64,000 nt of DNA, from contig CM053030.1 in the NCBI GenBank assembly GCA_028564925.1, forward strand, positions 270,977,992 to 271,041,991. Direction: 5' to 3'. This DNA is from Lithobates sylvaticus (Eukaryota > Chordata > Amphibia > Anura > Ranidae). The position numbers were made by a program, and so were the translations under genes. Of the stretch, positions 34,624 through 45,962 are shown piece by piece; the first letter of the stretch is position 1; each line of letters begins with the position of its first letter. The notes below the pieces were generated by a model. That model saw only the letters and a program-made list of their open reading frames with translations, ran no database searches and was not told the origin of the DNA.

Positions 34624-35354
34624 TGTTAGGTACCTGAGTGGAGAGCCTGACTTCGCTGGGAGAGGGCCTCTCTTACGGCTCTGGTTCAGGGCCCACTGGA
34701 GTGGAGACAGTGGTCCCGTGAGCACAGCGGGGTAGGAGTGCCTGGAATGGATGCTGTGGCAGATGTAGCTGGTCAGTAGCGATCTCCTGGATGCTGAAGC
34801 AGCAGAGACTGGCAGACAGTGGAGCAGGGCCCGGATGTAGGGTGACCCTGAGATGGCGTCAGCAATTCTGGAGGTATGCAGCATGCAGGGAAGCAGGCAG
34901 AGGGGTCGTCAGGCAGGCCGGGTCTGGATACACTTGGCAGGCAGGTAAGTGGGCACAGGCAATAGAGAGGTCAGACAGGCAGGAGGTCAGCGTTCAGGTA
35001 TCAGTCCAAAGCAGAGTCAACAAGCCGGAATCAGGAATGGAGAAGGCAGCAGAGTCAAGTGGAAGCCGGATCAGGTTAACAGGAGTACACAAGCAGAGGC
35101 AGGTTTCACAAGGGACAAACTGTAGACGAACAGCACCTGACATGTGCAGCTGTCACTCTTTTAAAGGCCAACTGGCGCCAAACAGCGCTAGCACGTCACG
35201 TGTGCGTCCGCGACGCGCGTGCCCGCGCTCGCTGCGCACGCGCGCGCCTGAGGGACACGCCGGCGCGTACCCTCGTTTCGACGCCCGGACGAATCAGCGG
35301 CGCATGTGCGCATGCGCGCCGATTCGACCGCACGTCGCAAGTGGAGCCCTGACA
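34624..35354 (-). repeat. chromovirus LTR, right (5' LTR)
   Basis: The 731-bp partner of 29542-30262, with a TGTTAGG start and a CTGACA end on the plus strand. It is followed by the GTCTG duplication. Confidence 0.92.
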
Positions 35355-35439
35355 GTCTGCTATGGATTTTGGGGGGACCCCCACGGCGTTTTTACGGACA
35401 ATGTCCGCCGGATAGTCCGATCGTGTGTACGCGGCATTA

Positions 35440-35705
35440 CAGTACTGAAGGTATGAGGGATGTAGAAGGGTTACAGTACTGAGGGTATCTAGGATATAGA
35501 GAAGTCACAGTGCTGGTGGTATCTCCGATGTAGAGGAGACACAGTGCTGGGGGGGGATCTGGTGTGTAGAGGTGGTAACACTGTTTAGGCAAAATCTGTG
35601 GTGTAGAGGGGATACAGTACTGAGAGTATCTAAAATATAGAGAAGTCATAGTGCTGGCAGTATGTGGGATGTAGAGGAGTCACACTGCAGGTGATATCTG
35701 GGGGC
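35440..35705. repeat. minisatellite, unit about 38-40 bp
   Basis: Diverged units contain ACAGTACTGAGGGTATCT and GGATGTAGAGGAGTCAC in alternation, at least six times. The array starts directly at the Harbinger target duplication. The minus-strand frame across it is a by-product. Confidence 0.7.
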
Positions 35706-36298
35706 CATCAGGTAAGCTGTATCGGGCCTTATGTAAAACCACACCAATTTTAAACAAATGCCAAGCCCTTCATTAAAGTATATTCTCCTCCTACAATGGA
35801 TAGCTGGTTGCACAGTAAAAAGGGTATCCCTGTACATTTTTTTAAATGTTCCTGACAAATGGGTAAATGCTTGGACATTCATCCAAACACCCAAACAGCC
35901 AAGATCTGGTCCAAACTTGTGTTCAGACCAAAATTTAGGTTCATCCCTAGCCATTTGGGACCTTCCAGGGAGAGTGTTTGACCCAAGATTGAAAATGAGT
36001 TAATACACAGGTTAATTGTGTTTCAATCATTGGTGCATGTACAGCACTGTGTATATATAAAGTTTGTTTGTATACACATTGTCTGTCATCTATTTAGATT
36101 TTTTACAGTATCTCCTTTGGCACGAAACAAGAAGGTGTGGGATAGAGTTTTATTTGATTGGGACCATTACTGGCATCCTTGCTGCTCAGATTATACATCT
36201 CCACAAAGACATGACTTTTTTTAATGTACACTCACCATTGTATAGCCTATTCTCAAAAGTGACTACATCATTAGTATTTTCTTACTACAGAACTGCAG
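35706..36298. other. unassigned stretch
   Basis: AT-rich sequence with no recognised element. Two short pyrimidine-tract/AG sites (near 36108 and 36290) resemble splice acceptors, the second directly before the decayed coding piece. Confidence 0.4.
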
Positions 36299-36806
36299 AC
36301 TGAAAAGAATATAGGCATGCACTCTCCTGAAGAAGTAAATGCAATCCTTTTCTCTTCTGACTCTACTACAGCATATGGTAAGGATACTCTTGAGAATCTC
36401 TTGAGAGACTACAAACCCCTATGCAAAAGATGTGTAGATCTGGAACTGCACAGCTTTACACTTTTGGAATACTACAGAGAAAATTAATTTTGGCTTTAGG
36501 ATTAAAAATCAAACAATCATCAGATGACAAAAAAAGAGAGTTCTGCAAGAAATAGCCAGAAGTAGCCAATCAAATTCAACATTTTTGTGTAGTGAATTAC
36601 CGATTGAAAACATATCTTCTGAGAATGATGCTGTACAAGGAGCAACTTCAGTTCTCTCAACAACCAAACCCGTTTTTCAAAATGCATACCACAGATACAA
36701 GCAAATGTTTGCGAGCTTAAAAAAATGGGAGAACTTAAGGTCAACAAAGGATCCCAAGACACCTGAAAAATCAGCCCATTTATTGATCTCTCCAGTCGAT
36801 CATTGA
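36299..36806 (+). pseudogene. decayed coding fragment of unknown family
   Basis: From about 36290 the plus strand reads TELQTEKNIGMHSPEEVNAI, then DTLENLLRDYKPLCKRC and VDLELHSFTLLEYYREN before a stop at 36486. After shifts, AFIR-like and KKWENLRS-rich peptides continue to a 73-codon frame ending 36806. The composition (charged, leucine-rich, helix-like) is more protein-like than the surrounding frames. I do not recognise a domain. It could be a retroelement accessory ORF of the Penelope-like group or a decayed host exon. Confidence 0.35.
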
Positions 36807-38648
36807 GCATGGGCGAAACCAATCTGCTTGAGAACTGCCTATATTTCTATCCTATACAGCATCCAAAAGCATTGACGTTAAATTGTATGAGAGACCACCA
36901 CTACAAGGTAATAGATTCACAACAGGCATAATAAATCAGCCCCATTGTGTGAGAATATTGTATAGTATATGTATCGGTACGCCTGTAGGGGCTGCTGAGT
37001 GCTGTGGTCCACCTATAACCCTGCCCAGCCAGGCACACAGTTCACCCTCAGGCAGAAAAACAGTCCTTGAACTTTGTTTTGTATTTTTATTGAGGAAATT
37101 TAACTTGATGGGGATGAGATACTCATGAGATTCCTAACTGATTGCAGAAAAGATATATGGGACCTACTATATACACCTCCGGTATATACAACCTCTTTAC
37201 TTCCAGCTCCAGCACAACTCTTGATCTCACTCTCCAGCACTTTACTTGACTTTTCACTCATCAGTACCAGCTAGCACTGATAGACAGGCCTAACATTGGC
37301 TTAGCCAGGCCTAAAGCAGATGCCCTTTACAGGCAGGGGCCGCAGGCCCCTATGGTGTAGCAAAAAGTAGGTAGTCCCAGTGCTAGCTGTCCACATGGCT
37401 ACTGAGCCCAGTACCACATCTTCAGGCCCTGCCAGCCCTCCTGGCTGCAGCTGTCTATCTCCACTGCCCGTGCCCCCACAGTGAAGGGAACTCTTAAGGC
37501 ATCAGGGGAATAAGGGAATAGTTTGGGGATGGCCCCTTCCTGTTCCAACATGACTGCGCACCAGTGCACAAAACAAGGCCCATAAAGACATGGATGAGCA
37601 AGTTTGGGGTGGAGGAACTTGACTGGGCTGCACAGAGTCCTGGCCCCAATTGTACTTCTGGAAGAATGGTCAAACATTCCCATAGACACACTCCTAAACC
37701 TTGTGGATAGCCTTCCCAGAAGAGTTGAAGTTGAACTTGCAAAGGGTGGGCCAACTCAATATTGAACCCTACAGACTAAGACTGGGATGCCATTAAAGTT
37801 CATGTGCATGTAAGGCAGACATCCCAATACATTTGACAATATAGTGTCTATACATAAAAAAATAAGAAATGTTTAAATGTGAAAAATTACATAGGAAGAG
37901 AATTATTTCATTACAACCAAAAACAGAATGAACATTAAATAATTCTAATTAGAGTAATAAAAAATACATAAAACATAGCAAAACAATCAGTTGTCTTTTG
38001 CTGAAATAGCCTATACTGAAATGTACCCTAATAGAAACAAAAATGGTTAATGAAAAATGCTACTGATTTGTACTTGATAAGCAAGGTATCTACAGTAGAA
38101 GAGTTTAGTTTGCTAAAAGCTCAACTCTATCTTTCAACTAATGTTAAAAGGAAGGATCTATTTTAGTCAGGTTAAACATCAGGCATATAACACAAACCCT
38201 ATACATTTCTGAACTTGAATATGCAAGTGATATTTTCCTTTTTTAAAACAATTTAAAGTGGATGCATTCTCTTTAAGTAACAACTACAGGAAACCACACT
38301 CAACCTATTTAAAACCATGATCAAGTAAGACTAATATCTATGAATGGTACTGGATTTTAAGGAAGGAAGACTAGTTTCCTCTATGCAATGATTAAATGTC
38401 TATTGCTTACTATGTTAATAATAGAAGGAATACCGATCTTATCAAGGCTTTTGGAAAATACCAAAATACCTAAATATCCATATATTTTAGATTAGATTAC
38501 AGCTAAACACTTTTTTTGTTTTTGTATTTTCTTTTCTTTTCTTTCTCAAACCAGACTCCACCCTTACTTTGACTGTGTTCTGAGGACCCGAGTCTTAAAG
38601 TGGTGGTTGTAAAGGCAGAAGGTTTCTTATCGTAATGCATTTTATGCA
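36807..38648. other. unassigned stretch
   Basis: No element end or domain seen. Minus-strand frames at 37.4-37.75 kb carry no motif. Confidence 0.5.
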
Positions 38649-39092
38649 TTAAAGGGGTTGTAAACCCTTGTTTTGTTTTGTTTTTTAAAACAAACATATC
38701 ATACTTACCTCCACTGTGAAGGTCGCTTTGCACAGAGTGGCCCCGATTATCATCTTCTGGGGTCCCCAGCGGTGCTTGCGGCTCCTCCCCGCATCGGTAA
38801 ATCCCCTAGGAGAAGCGCTCTTCCTGGGGGTTACTGTGCGGGTGTGCTACAGAGTCCAGCATTTGCATCCATAGACACAGAATGACGGACTCGGCCCCAC
38901 CCCCCAGCGCCGGCGTCATTGGATTTGATTGACAGCAGCGGGAGCCAGAGAGGTAGATTGCGTCTCCGGCAGGGGAACGGGCTCAGGTGAGAAAAACAGG
39001 GGGGGGGGGGCTGCTCAGTGACAGAAGTTTTTTCACCTTAATGCATAGGATGCATTAAGGTGAAAAAAAGCGAGGGTTTACAACCCCTTTAA
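38649..39092. mobile_element. Kolobok/T2-type MITE
   Basis: TTAAAGGGGTTGTAAACCC at the left and GGGTTTACAACCCCTTTAA at the right form a perfect terminal inverted repeat. TTAA lies at both borders. The TTAAAGGRR start is the hallmark of the T2/Kolobok family. The 444-bp body is GC-rich and non-coding, with an inverted TTAATGCATAGGATGCATTAA segment near the right end. Confidence 0.78.
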
Positions 39093-39370
39093 GATAAAAA
39101 AAACCCTCTGTGTGCAGCAGCCCCCCTAATACTTACCTGAGCTCCATCTTGATCCAGCTATGTTGCACGAGTGCCTCGGCCATCCGAGACACTCCCTCCT
39201 GATTGGCTGAGACACAGCAGCAGCGCCATTGGCTCCCGCTGCTGTCAATCAAAGTCAGTTAGCTAATGAAAAGAGAGAGGAGTGGGGCTGAACCGCGGCT
39301 CCGTGTCTAAATGGACACACAGAGCTGCAGCACGGCTTGCGTGCCCCCATAGCAAGTTTACATTTATTGC
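39093..39370. mobile_element. truncated relative of the Kolobok-type MITEs
   Basis: CTTACCTGAGCTCC, GATTGGCTGAGACACAG and CCGTGTCTAAATGGACACAC blocks match the interior plan of the neighbouring MITE and of 49972-50235. No inverted end was found. It lies directly against the element at 38649-39092. Confidence 0.45.
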
Positions 39371-40345
39371 TGTTCAACCCAGCGGGCTCAATGAGTATAA
39401 CTGAGAGATCACCATACCAACCCCCACTGTGCCTTTCTATTCTGACAGGGGATCCCCCTGCAAGAACACACTGATCAACAATCGCAGCCATTGGCTGTGA
39501 GTGCAAATTGTATGTTGGTTTTCCAGCATGTCACTTCTGTCAGACAGGCTTCTGTACCCACTGACCGAATGTTGGATGGTTTCTGTTGAACCAGCCGATA
39601 GCTGACGATATTCGACCCATGTGTACCCAGCCTTAAGGATGCGCAGTATTCACCAAGAACCCCCTCAGAGTTCTGCCCTAAGTTACTTCCCCAGATTCTG
39701 GCAGACAAAGCAGGAGGATGCAGTAGGACTACTGGCAGAAATAACCTAACAACTAGTGACAAAACAGTGAAGCTAGCGGGAGCATTGACGAGAGATGTTT
39801 GGATGCCCCCAGCTGCAAAAGCTCGGAGAAGAAGAATTTAGCAAACAAAGTGTACCTGGAATGGTGCCAGTGGCTAGGAGCAACAGGTGGAGCATCCCAG
39901 AAACAATGCCAGGAGTGACAGAGTGAGCCAGGAACAGTGCCACGTCCAACGGGTGGAGCATGCCAGAAACAGTACCAGTGGCCAGGAATGCCTGGACCAC
40001 CCCACTAGAACTGGACTACTCTGGTAGCAATTAGCGATGATCTCCCCACAATAGCTAAGTCTTCTAGAGAAGCTGTGTGCTTTTTCCTGCCGGGAGCCCA
40101 CACTCCTGTTCTGACAGTGGATAGGGTCTCACCTGGCTGCAAATCACTTGCCCAGCTACTTCTACCTGATCAGGTGTGCCCTCTGAGCTACTGAGGAAGG
40201 GATACTGAGGATCTTATCTTCCTTGGGCTTGTCCAGGAACCCAGGGAGTTGTGGTAAATAGAATAAAGGGGCTTCTGCCTGCATCTGAGCATGGTGAGTA
40301 AATGGGCACCCTGCTACAGTACTGCAAAAAAAGCACTATTTAACA
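39371..40345. other. unassigned stretch
   Basis: GGAACAGTGCC/GGTGGAGCATGCCAGAAAC-like phrases recur three times at 39850-39990, a weak tandem repeat. Otherwise nothing recognised. Confidence 0.45.
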
Positions 40346-40825
40346 TTAAAAGAAAAGTGCGGGTTTAATAATAAAAAAAATAATAATAATCATACTCACC
40401 TTTGTGGCTGCCACAGGGATCCAAGCTGCAGCTGTCCACTCATGGCTCTAAGAATGAGAACCAAGTGATCGCATGACTGCTTATTGCTCAGTTCTCGGTA
40501 TTCAGTGAGCAGAGAGGGGTGACTGACAGTCACCAGTTCTCTGCTTTGCTCCTTCAGCGCTCACTGGAGCAGCGGGCAGAAGAGGGGGTGGAAGCAGTTG
40601 GCTCAAGCTCTCACTGAGGGAGCTGAGGGCACAGCCAGCTGCAAGTTAAGCATTTGGAAAGATCCCAACATTATTGTTGGGATCCCATCAGAGCCAGGAC
40701 TGACACTGTGATGTCAGCCAACAGCAGGCTTAAGCCCGCTGTTGGCTGAATCTGAGTCACAGGAGTGCAGAAATAAATACACTCCTGTGACCCACAGTTT
40801 TGAACATACTGCACTTCTCCTTTAA
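40346..40825. mobile_element. Kolobok-type MITE with three hairpins
   Basis: TTAAAAGAAAAGTGC at the left is inverted as GCACTTCTCCTTTAA at the right, with TTAA at both borders. The interior holds GATCCCAACA/TGTTGGGATC, GCCAACAGC/GCTGTTGGC and CACAGGAGTG/CACTCCTGTG hairpins between 40659 and 40796. Non-coding. Confidence 0.68.
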
Positions 40826-40899
40826 TATAACGTCACTTTCTTGGACTGGACAGTACTTTTTTTTTCTTCTATGTATTAAAAGGATGATGGACCCTACAT

Positions 40900-41075
40900 G
40901 GGGCACATTTATCAAAACTGAGGTAGACAGAATCAGGAGCAGTTGTGCATGGTAACCAATCAGCATCTCTCTTTAATTTTCAAAGCTTAACTGAACAAGT
41001 TGAAGATAGAAGCTGATTGGATGCCATGCACAGCTTCTCCAGATTCTGTCTGCTCCAGTTCTGATAAATTCCCTC
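40900..41075. mobile_element. short MITE with GGGGCA..TTTATCA ends
   Basis: GGGGCACATTTATCAAAACTG is inverted as CCAGTTCTGATAAATTCCC. CAATCAGC and GCTGATTGG, and GTGCATGG and CCATGCAC, pair further inside. The whole 176 bp is a degenerate palindrome. Superfamily not assigned. Confidence 0.65.
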
Positions 41076-42072
41076 TACGGACATAGTCATATAAGGTACC
41101 CAGTAGGCTATTACAGGCCCATGCCCATCGGCAAGGGTAGTCTGGTGCAGGATCCCCCACCCCCCCTATACATGTTTAGTGAGAAACAGGCAGCAATAAT
41201 AGCAGAAAGTGTTGTGTTTCAGAAGTCCACATGTTTAAAGCATGCACAGTCACTTTTTTCAAACATTCACAGTTGTAGGAAGAAGACAGAGGGGGATAAT
41301 TATTTTTTCAGTGTTCTGATGGTATGGAATAAATTGTTCTCATGTATGTATATTTGAAGTATGGAGTATGTCAGTGCTGCTCTTGGATATGTCTAGAAAA
41401 TCACAGTTGAGGTTGGGTGATTTGGGTCCTGGGAAAGGACACATAGTGATAAAATGTGCCTATGCATTATATGCATGTGAATTTGTAACTATCCTACGCA
41501 CTTTAAATTGTATGCTTATTTATGGAGGGATTGGTATTAATGGTTCTGTGCACTCTTTAAAGCTCTGCATAAAATTTCTGTTCCAGGTTTGAATGTACAC
41601 ACTACATTTTGTCCCCATGAAAGAGTAAGTGGAAGAATGTTATCTGTCATCTGTATTATCTTCCATCTGGAATTATTATCATATCAACTTTTACTCTGTT
41701 ATAGATGAAATATATATATCTAATGATAAAATCATGTGCAAGAAATGTGCAGTATGTAATTAGGTTTAGGCAGGGTTGCTATTAGAAATCACGTGGCCTC
41801 GTACAGCCTACATGACAGCCCCTCCCCCCCAATTTTTTTTTTAAAACAACCAAAAAATACTCTACAATCATTATTAGCGGACACAAACATAACACAACTT
41901 TCAAAATCCCAGATAATTTGTGATATAAATCTAAAAGATAAAACTGTATTGAGTTGATAAAGTTCTGAGTGTAAATTAAGGCTTGGGGCTCATTTACTTA
42001 GGTGCTGTGGCCTGTACAGTGTGAATCAGTGTTTTTTTTTTCTTTTTATGTGACTACTGTGGCGTAGACATG
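41076..42072. other. unassigned stretch
   Basis: No element boundary or coding signal recognised. Frames at 41.1-41.6 kb show no domain. Confidence 0.5.
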
Positions 42073-42888
42073 TGCACACTGAAATATTTTGTTTCGGAAT
42101 TTCGTTTTCGTCCGAAAAATAAATTTATTTAGTTACTCCCAAAATTCGTTTTTTATTTATTTTGTTTCGTTAACGAATGCATTTGTCCGAAAATCCGAAA
42201 TAATTAAGGTTGAATCTGTCATTGGAGGCTTATGGTGTCTGTCGAATGTTTTAAGAAGTTTTGACGGAGCAGCTAAACTGTACGACGCCGCAATCGTACA
42301 TTTCCGGTTGAATGTTCCGCTTACAAGCTATAGTAGAATTCTAATGTTGTATGACACTAGTAATAATTATATTTATTATTATTATTATTACTAGTCAACC
42401 AACATTAGAATTCTTCTATAGCCTATGGGCGGAGCATTTCACCATAAATGTCCGCTCCCGGCGACTGCTTCGTCGAATCTTCATGTCGAATCTTCATGTC
42501 GCATCTTTTCTCTCTATGTCGAATAATCTTGGACCAATAGAGTTAGATTAGGCACAGTCAACCTTTTTTGCTATTGTCTCTATAATGTCAAATCTTTTCT
42601 CTCTATGTCGAATCTTTTCTCTTTATGTAAAATAATCTTGAACTAATAGAGCTAAGGTTAGGCACATTCAACCACAGGTTCGATGGACACAGATCGCTAT
42701 TGTCAGCGTCATGTCGAATCTCCTATCTATATCGAACTGTTGCAACGAAAACGAAAATAAAGCATTTGTTTTTGTTGATTCTTTCGGTTTTCTTTCGGTT
42801 TTCGGATTATGCGCGTTCGTTATCGTTTGTTAAAACGATAACGAAAATACCCAAAATTCAGACGAAAATGCATTCGGACGAGTGTGCA
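42073..42888. mobile_element. inverted-repeat element with TGCACACT ends
   Basis: TGCACACT opens and AGTGTGCA closes the block. Next to each end are TTTCGTTTTCGTCCGAA-like and TTCGGAC/GACGAAAATGC-like motifs in opposite orientation. The middle has an inverted CTATAGTAGAATTCTAATG/CATTAGAATTCTTCTATAG pair around an ATT microsatellite (42330-42421), and two tandem copies of about 110 bp with ATGTCGAATCTTTTCTC (42480-42690). No target duplication found; superfamily open. Confidence 0.55.
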
Positions 42889-43140
42889 TTCAGAGTCACT
42901 CATCCACACCTGTAAAATTAGGACCTGCGGCTAAGGGCATCATATGACGTTCTCCCGTGCATTGGATCTGTGATCGCTGCATCCTTCAGACACAGCTGAT
43001 CTTTACCAAGTGACCAGCTGTGTCCAATGGCAGCTAGTCACAATGTAAACAGATTTGCCAGTTATCGGCAATCCTCTCCTCATGCTAACAGCACTTGAGG
43101 AGAGGAGAGCAAATGATTGGCAAATCCACACAGGGGACAT

Positions 43141-43191
43141 CTACACTGATAATCAGGGCACTGATCATCAGTGTCCTGATAATCAGTGTAG
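43141..43191. repeat. palindrome in copy C
   Basis: CTACACTGATAATCAGG faces CCTGATAATCAGTGTAG with CACTGATCATCAGTG at the centre. Nearly perfect over 51 bp. Confidence 0.85.
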
Positions 43192-43490
43192 CCCCGCCCC
43201 ACCAGTGCCCACCAATGCAGCGCCAACAATGCCCACCAGTGCTGCCTATCAGTGCCCATCAGTGCTGCCTGTCAGTGCCCATCATTGATGCTTGTCAGTG
43301 CCTATCAGTTCTGCCTATCATGCCTTTAGCCCATCAGTGCTGCCTATCAGTGGCCATCAGTGCCTCCTCATTCGTGCCGCCTTATCAGTGTCCATCAGTG
43401 CCGCCTCATCAGTGGCCATCAGTGCTACCTGATCAATGCTACCTACCAGTGCCCATCAGTTCAGCCTCATCAGTGCACATCAGTGAAGGA
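43192..43490. repeat. tandem array of CCCATCAGTGCTGCCTATCAGTG units
   Basis: About a dozen units of 20-24 bp, built on (C/G)CCATCAGTGCTGCCTATCAG. The ATCAGTG core also occurs in the palindrome just upstream. Confidence 0.82.
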
Positions 43491-43791
43491 GAAAAATTAC
43501 AAAATTTTATAGCAGATTCAAAAAACTTTTTTTTCAAAACTTTCTGTCCTTGTTTGTTCATCAAAAAAAAAAAAAACTAGTGGCAATTAAATACCACCAA
43601 AAGAAAGCTCTATCTGTTTTAAAAAAAAAAAAGATAAAATATTTGTTTGGGTACAGTGTTGCATGACTGTGCAATTGTCATTCAAATTGTGACAGTGCTG
43701 GAAGCTGAAAATTGGCCTAGCCAGGAATGGGGTGAAAGTGCCCAGTAGACAAGTGGTTACATTATTTTTTACATTTTTTTTTTTTCAACGC

Positions 43792-45119
43792 TGTTGTGGG
43801 AACTTGGGTGAAATATCAGTGGTCTAAACAGACCCCTGACATAGCTAGGTCTTGGCAGAGGAACGTTGGTTTCGGGCGAGGGTAGGATTAAGTGTTTGGT
43901 TGAGTTTAGGGGTTAGATTTGTGGGTAACTATTGTTTTGTCACTGAAAGCCTTTGCGTAAGAAATTGCCAACCTCCTGCTCCCAGCTATGCAATACATTG
44001 ATTTAGCACCCTGAGGTTTAGTCAGGTAGCTTCTCACCAAATTCTTGGCAGGGGTAGCTACCATAGTTAAATTGTTAGAGATACATTTATTTCTCCCTAA
44101 GTTTGACCTTGGTGGTACTAGATATGAGAAGGACAACTCAAGGTCAGGTTATGGGTATATGGGGTATCTCAGCCAATGGGCAGGGGTTTTCTTGAATCCC
44201 TTGGCCTGCTGGGAGAGCCTATATATTTTGGTGGAGTCGGGTGATCTGTGTTCTGTGCCACCTGGACTGCCGTCTGGGTTGACACGTGTCGTCTGCCCCG
44301 GGCTGCTACGCCGCTGCTACGCCGAAGATTGGGCCCATCCCGGGGGCATCTGGCTGCCAAGCTTTGTGAGGGCCTATCCAGAAGTAAGAGAGCAGTGCAC
44401 CGTTGGGACTGCGCTTTGCCGGCCGGAGAACCTGTTGTGGTCAGGGGTAAAAGGGAAGCTGTCTCCACTAAGGGACCAGCTGCCTTTACCAGAGACCACA
44501 ATGAGTAACTGGAGCAAGAACCAGAGCAGCATTCTCACAGAAAGGGCATGGTGGATAATCAGGAAACTTCAGGCAGTGATCAAGTCAGGGACCCAACCAG
44601 CGGAGGTGATGCTTGCAGAGCAGCCTTGTGTGTCAAGCTGGGGACCAAGCCGGTCAGCAGGGGTGAAGCTTGACGGTATCCGAAGTGCCAGCAGGGAAGC
44701 GTGGGTGACGCTTGAGGAAAATACCACCGCAAAAGCCTTGAGGAGCTCATGGGATTCAGAGTCAGTGAATCAGAGAGTCCAGTGAGAGACCAGGAGCTCA
44801 AGGGGCTGAAGAACTACAAGTAGAAGTTGTAGTAAAGCTGAGAGAACTGTTACGTTTTAATTAGGAACTGTTAAGTACCGTAGCCATAGGGGACAGCAAA
44901 CCTGCACGTCTAGAAGTGGCACCCTGCTGGGGCCTTTCCCTGTACGGCTGCCCTCCTATTGAAGCCTCGGAGTCTGCCTATCCTGGCCCCAACCCTCTTT
45001 CTCTTGCAAAATATAAAAGGGCTGTTAAAAGAAATAAAACCTCTTTTGCATCCAAGCAGTGTCTGGCGCTCAATGACTTTTACCACCTTTGCACCCACTA
45101 TGCCTCACAACCCACTACA
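43792..45119 (+). repeat. possible solo LTR-like block
   Basis: The block starts TGTTGTGGG and ends CCCACTACA, short inverted TG...CA-type ends. It holds a TATA-like TATATTTTGG near 44221 and AATAAA near 45032, as an LTR would. No flanking duplication and no internal retroelement domains were found, so the call is weak. If real it is old and isolated. The 246-residue frame inside has no domain. Confidence 0.25.
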
Positions 45120-45956
45120 TATTGAAGGATGTCAGCTGTCTGTGGCCTCAAGGGTTCTCATTAGACTGGAAGAGGTTAGAGATTCTGCTACATTTATATT
45201 TGTAATCTAAAATGCATATCTTATGAATGGTAAATGTCACAAGAGCTTCCCATAAGCACATACTGTATTTTGTATCATTAAAATTGGCTGAAATGAAAGA
45301 GAAATCGCTCAAAATATTTAACTGATGAACTCACAGATGATGCTTACAGGTACATTATCTCCATACACAAACAAATTGTTGCCCCATTGTGTCAGAGTTA
45401 TTTGGATTGCTATAAAATGTGATTCCTTGTATATTTTTCTATTATATGTTATCATGGTAGCTTCAGAATTCTTGAGATTGCATCTGTCTTTACACTATAT
45501 ATATTTCTTTATTCTAAAGTGTAATGTGAAAATGTCATATAGACAATAGTTTTGGAAGCTGATAATAAACTGTCTTCCTATTGCTTGATCTGCTGTCAAC
45601 AAACCAGAACAATTCCATATGTGCTGCATCTTTGTCTATACTGTGACACCATAGACATAGATTATGATATGTCACCACCTCTAGATTGTAACTATGTAAA
45701 TAGCACCAGGTGTAAGAAAACAGAAAAACCCCTCTTTGCACCTGCTGAGGATTTGTCGTTTTCATTTTACAAAATTGCCTACAGCAAAGTGTGGATTACA
45801 TTAGCTGTCTGTGCTCAGGTTAACAATAGTTGAATATGTAAACAACATATAGTTATCTATTTCAACTAATTAGCAGACACTCTGGGTTGAGGGCTCTAGT
45901 CACTCAGCAATCAAAATGAACTTACAAAATTATATTTCCTCTTGATGCCTACTTTT
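45120..45956. other. unassigned stretch
   Basis: AT-rich DNA; no recognised element or gene. Confidence 0.5.
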
Positions 45957-45962
45957 AAAGCC

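Larger units (their letters stand above)
29542..35354 (-). mobile_element. Ty3/gypsy chromovirus fossil with two LTRs
   Basis: A 5,813-bp element lies on the minus strand inside the Harbinger foldback, flanked by the 5-bp duplication GTCTG (29537-29541 and 35355-35359). The LTRs are 29542-30262 and 34624-35354, both with TG...CA ends. Parts in order on the minus strand are gag with a CCHC zinc knuckle, protease, reverse transcriptase, RNase H, integrase and a C-terminal chromodomain. The chromodomain marks the chromovirus branch of Ty3/gypsy. The two LTRs differ at roughly six positions and one or two small length changes, about 1%, so the insertion is recent. The coding part is nearly open, with about one interruption; I regard it as a broken fossil. 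Confidence 0.92.
27866..35436. mobile_element. Harbinger-type foldback element (host of the chromovirus)
   Basis: The ends are inverted over about 33 bp, TGCCGCGTACA...CTATCCGGCGGAC at the left, with TTA on both sides (27863-27865 and 35437-35439), the 3-bp Harbinger-type duplication. Subtracting the LTR element and one 5-bp duplication leaves about 1,753 bp. Most of that is itself inverted: the AAAGCACC, CGGATAAGGGTC and GGGGGACCCCCACGC-like blocks and the CTTCGGGGGTCTTC-rich arms (28541-29395) occur in both orientations. No transposase is encoded. The many short frames at 28.1-29.8 kb are shadows of these repeats. Confidence 0.78.
42900..43756 (+). mobile_element. TTAA-family element, copy C, with tandem array
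   Basis: The right end GACAAGTGG followed by TTAC at 43757 matches the family terminus GTCAAGTGGTTAA. The left end is unclear and abuts the preceding element. It has the family plan: GC-rich left half with inverted segments, a palindrome (43141-43191), a tandem array (43192-43490) and the AT-rich right part with ATACCACCAAAAGAAAGCTC. Confidence 0.65.

Noticed and set aside
43095-43580. 161-codon frame of Cys/Pro/Ser/Val repeats
   Set aside because: It is a readout of the tandem array in TTAA-family copy C.
44045-44785. 246-codon plus-strand frame as a host gene
   Set aside because: No domain or start context, and it lies within a possible LTR-like block; composition is not convincing.
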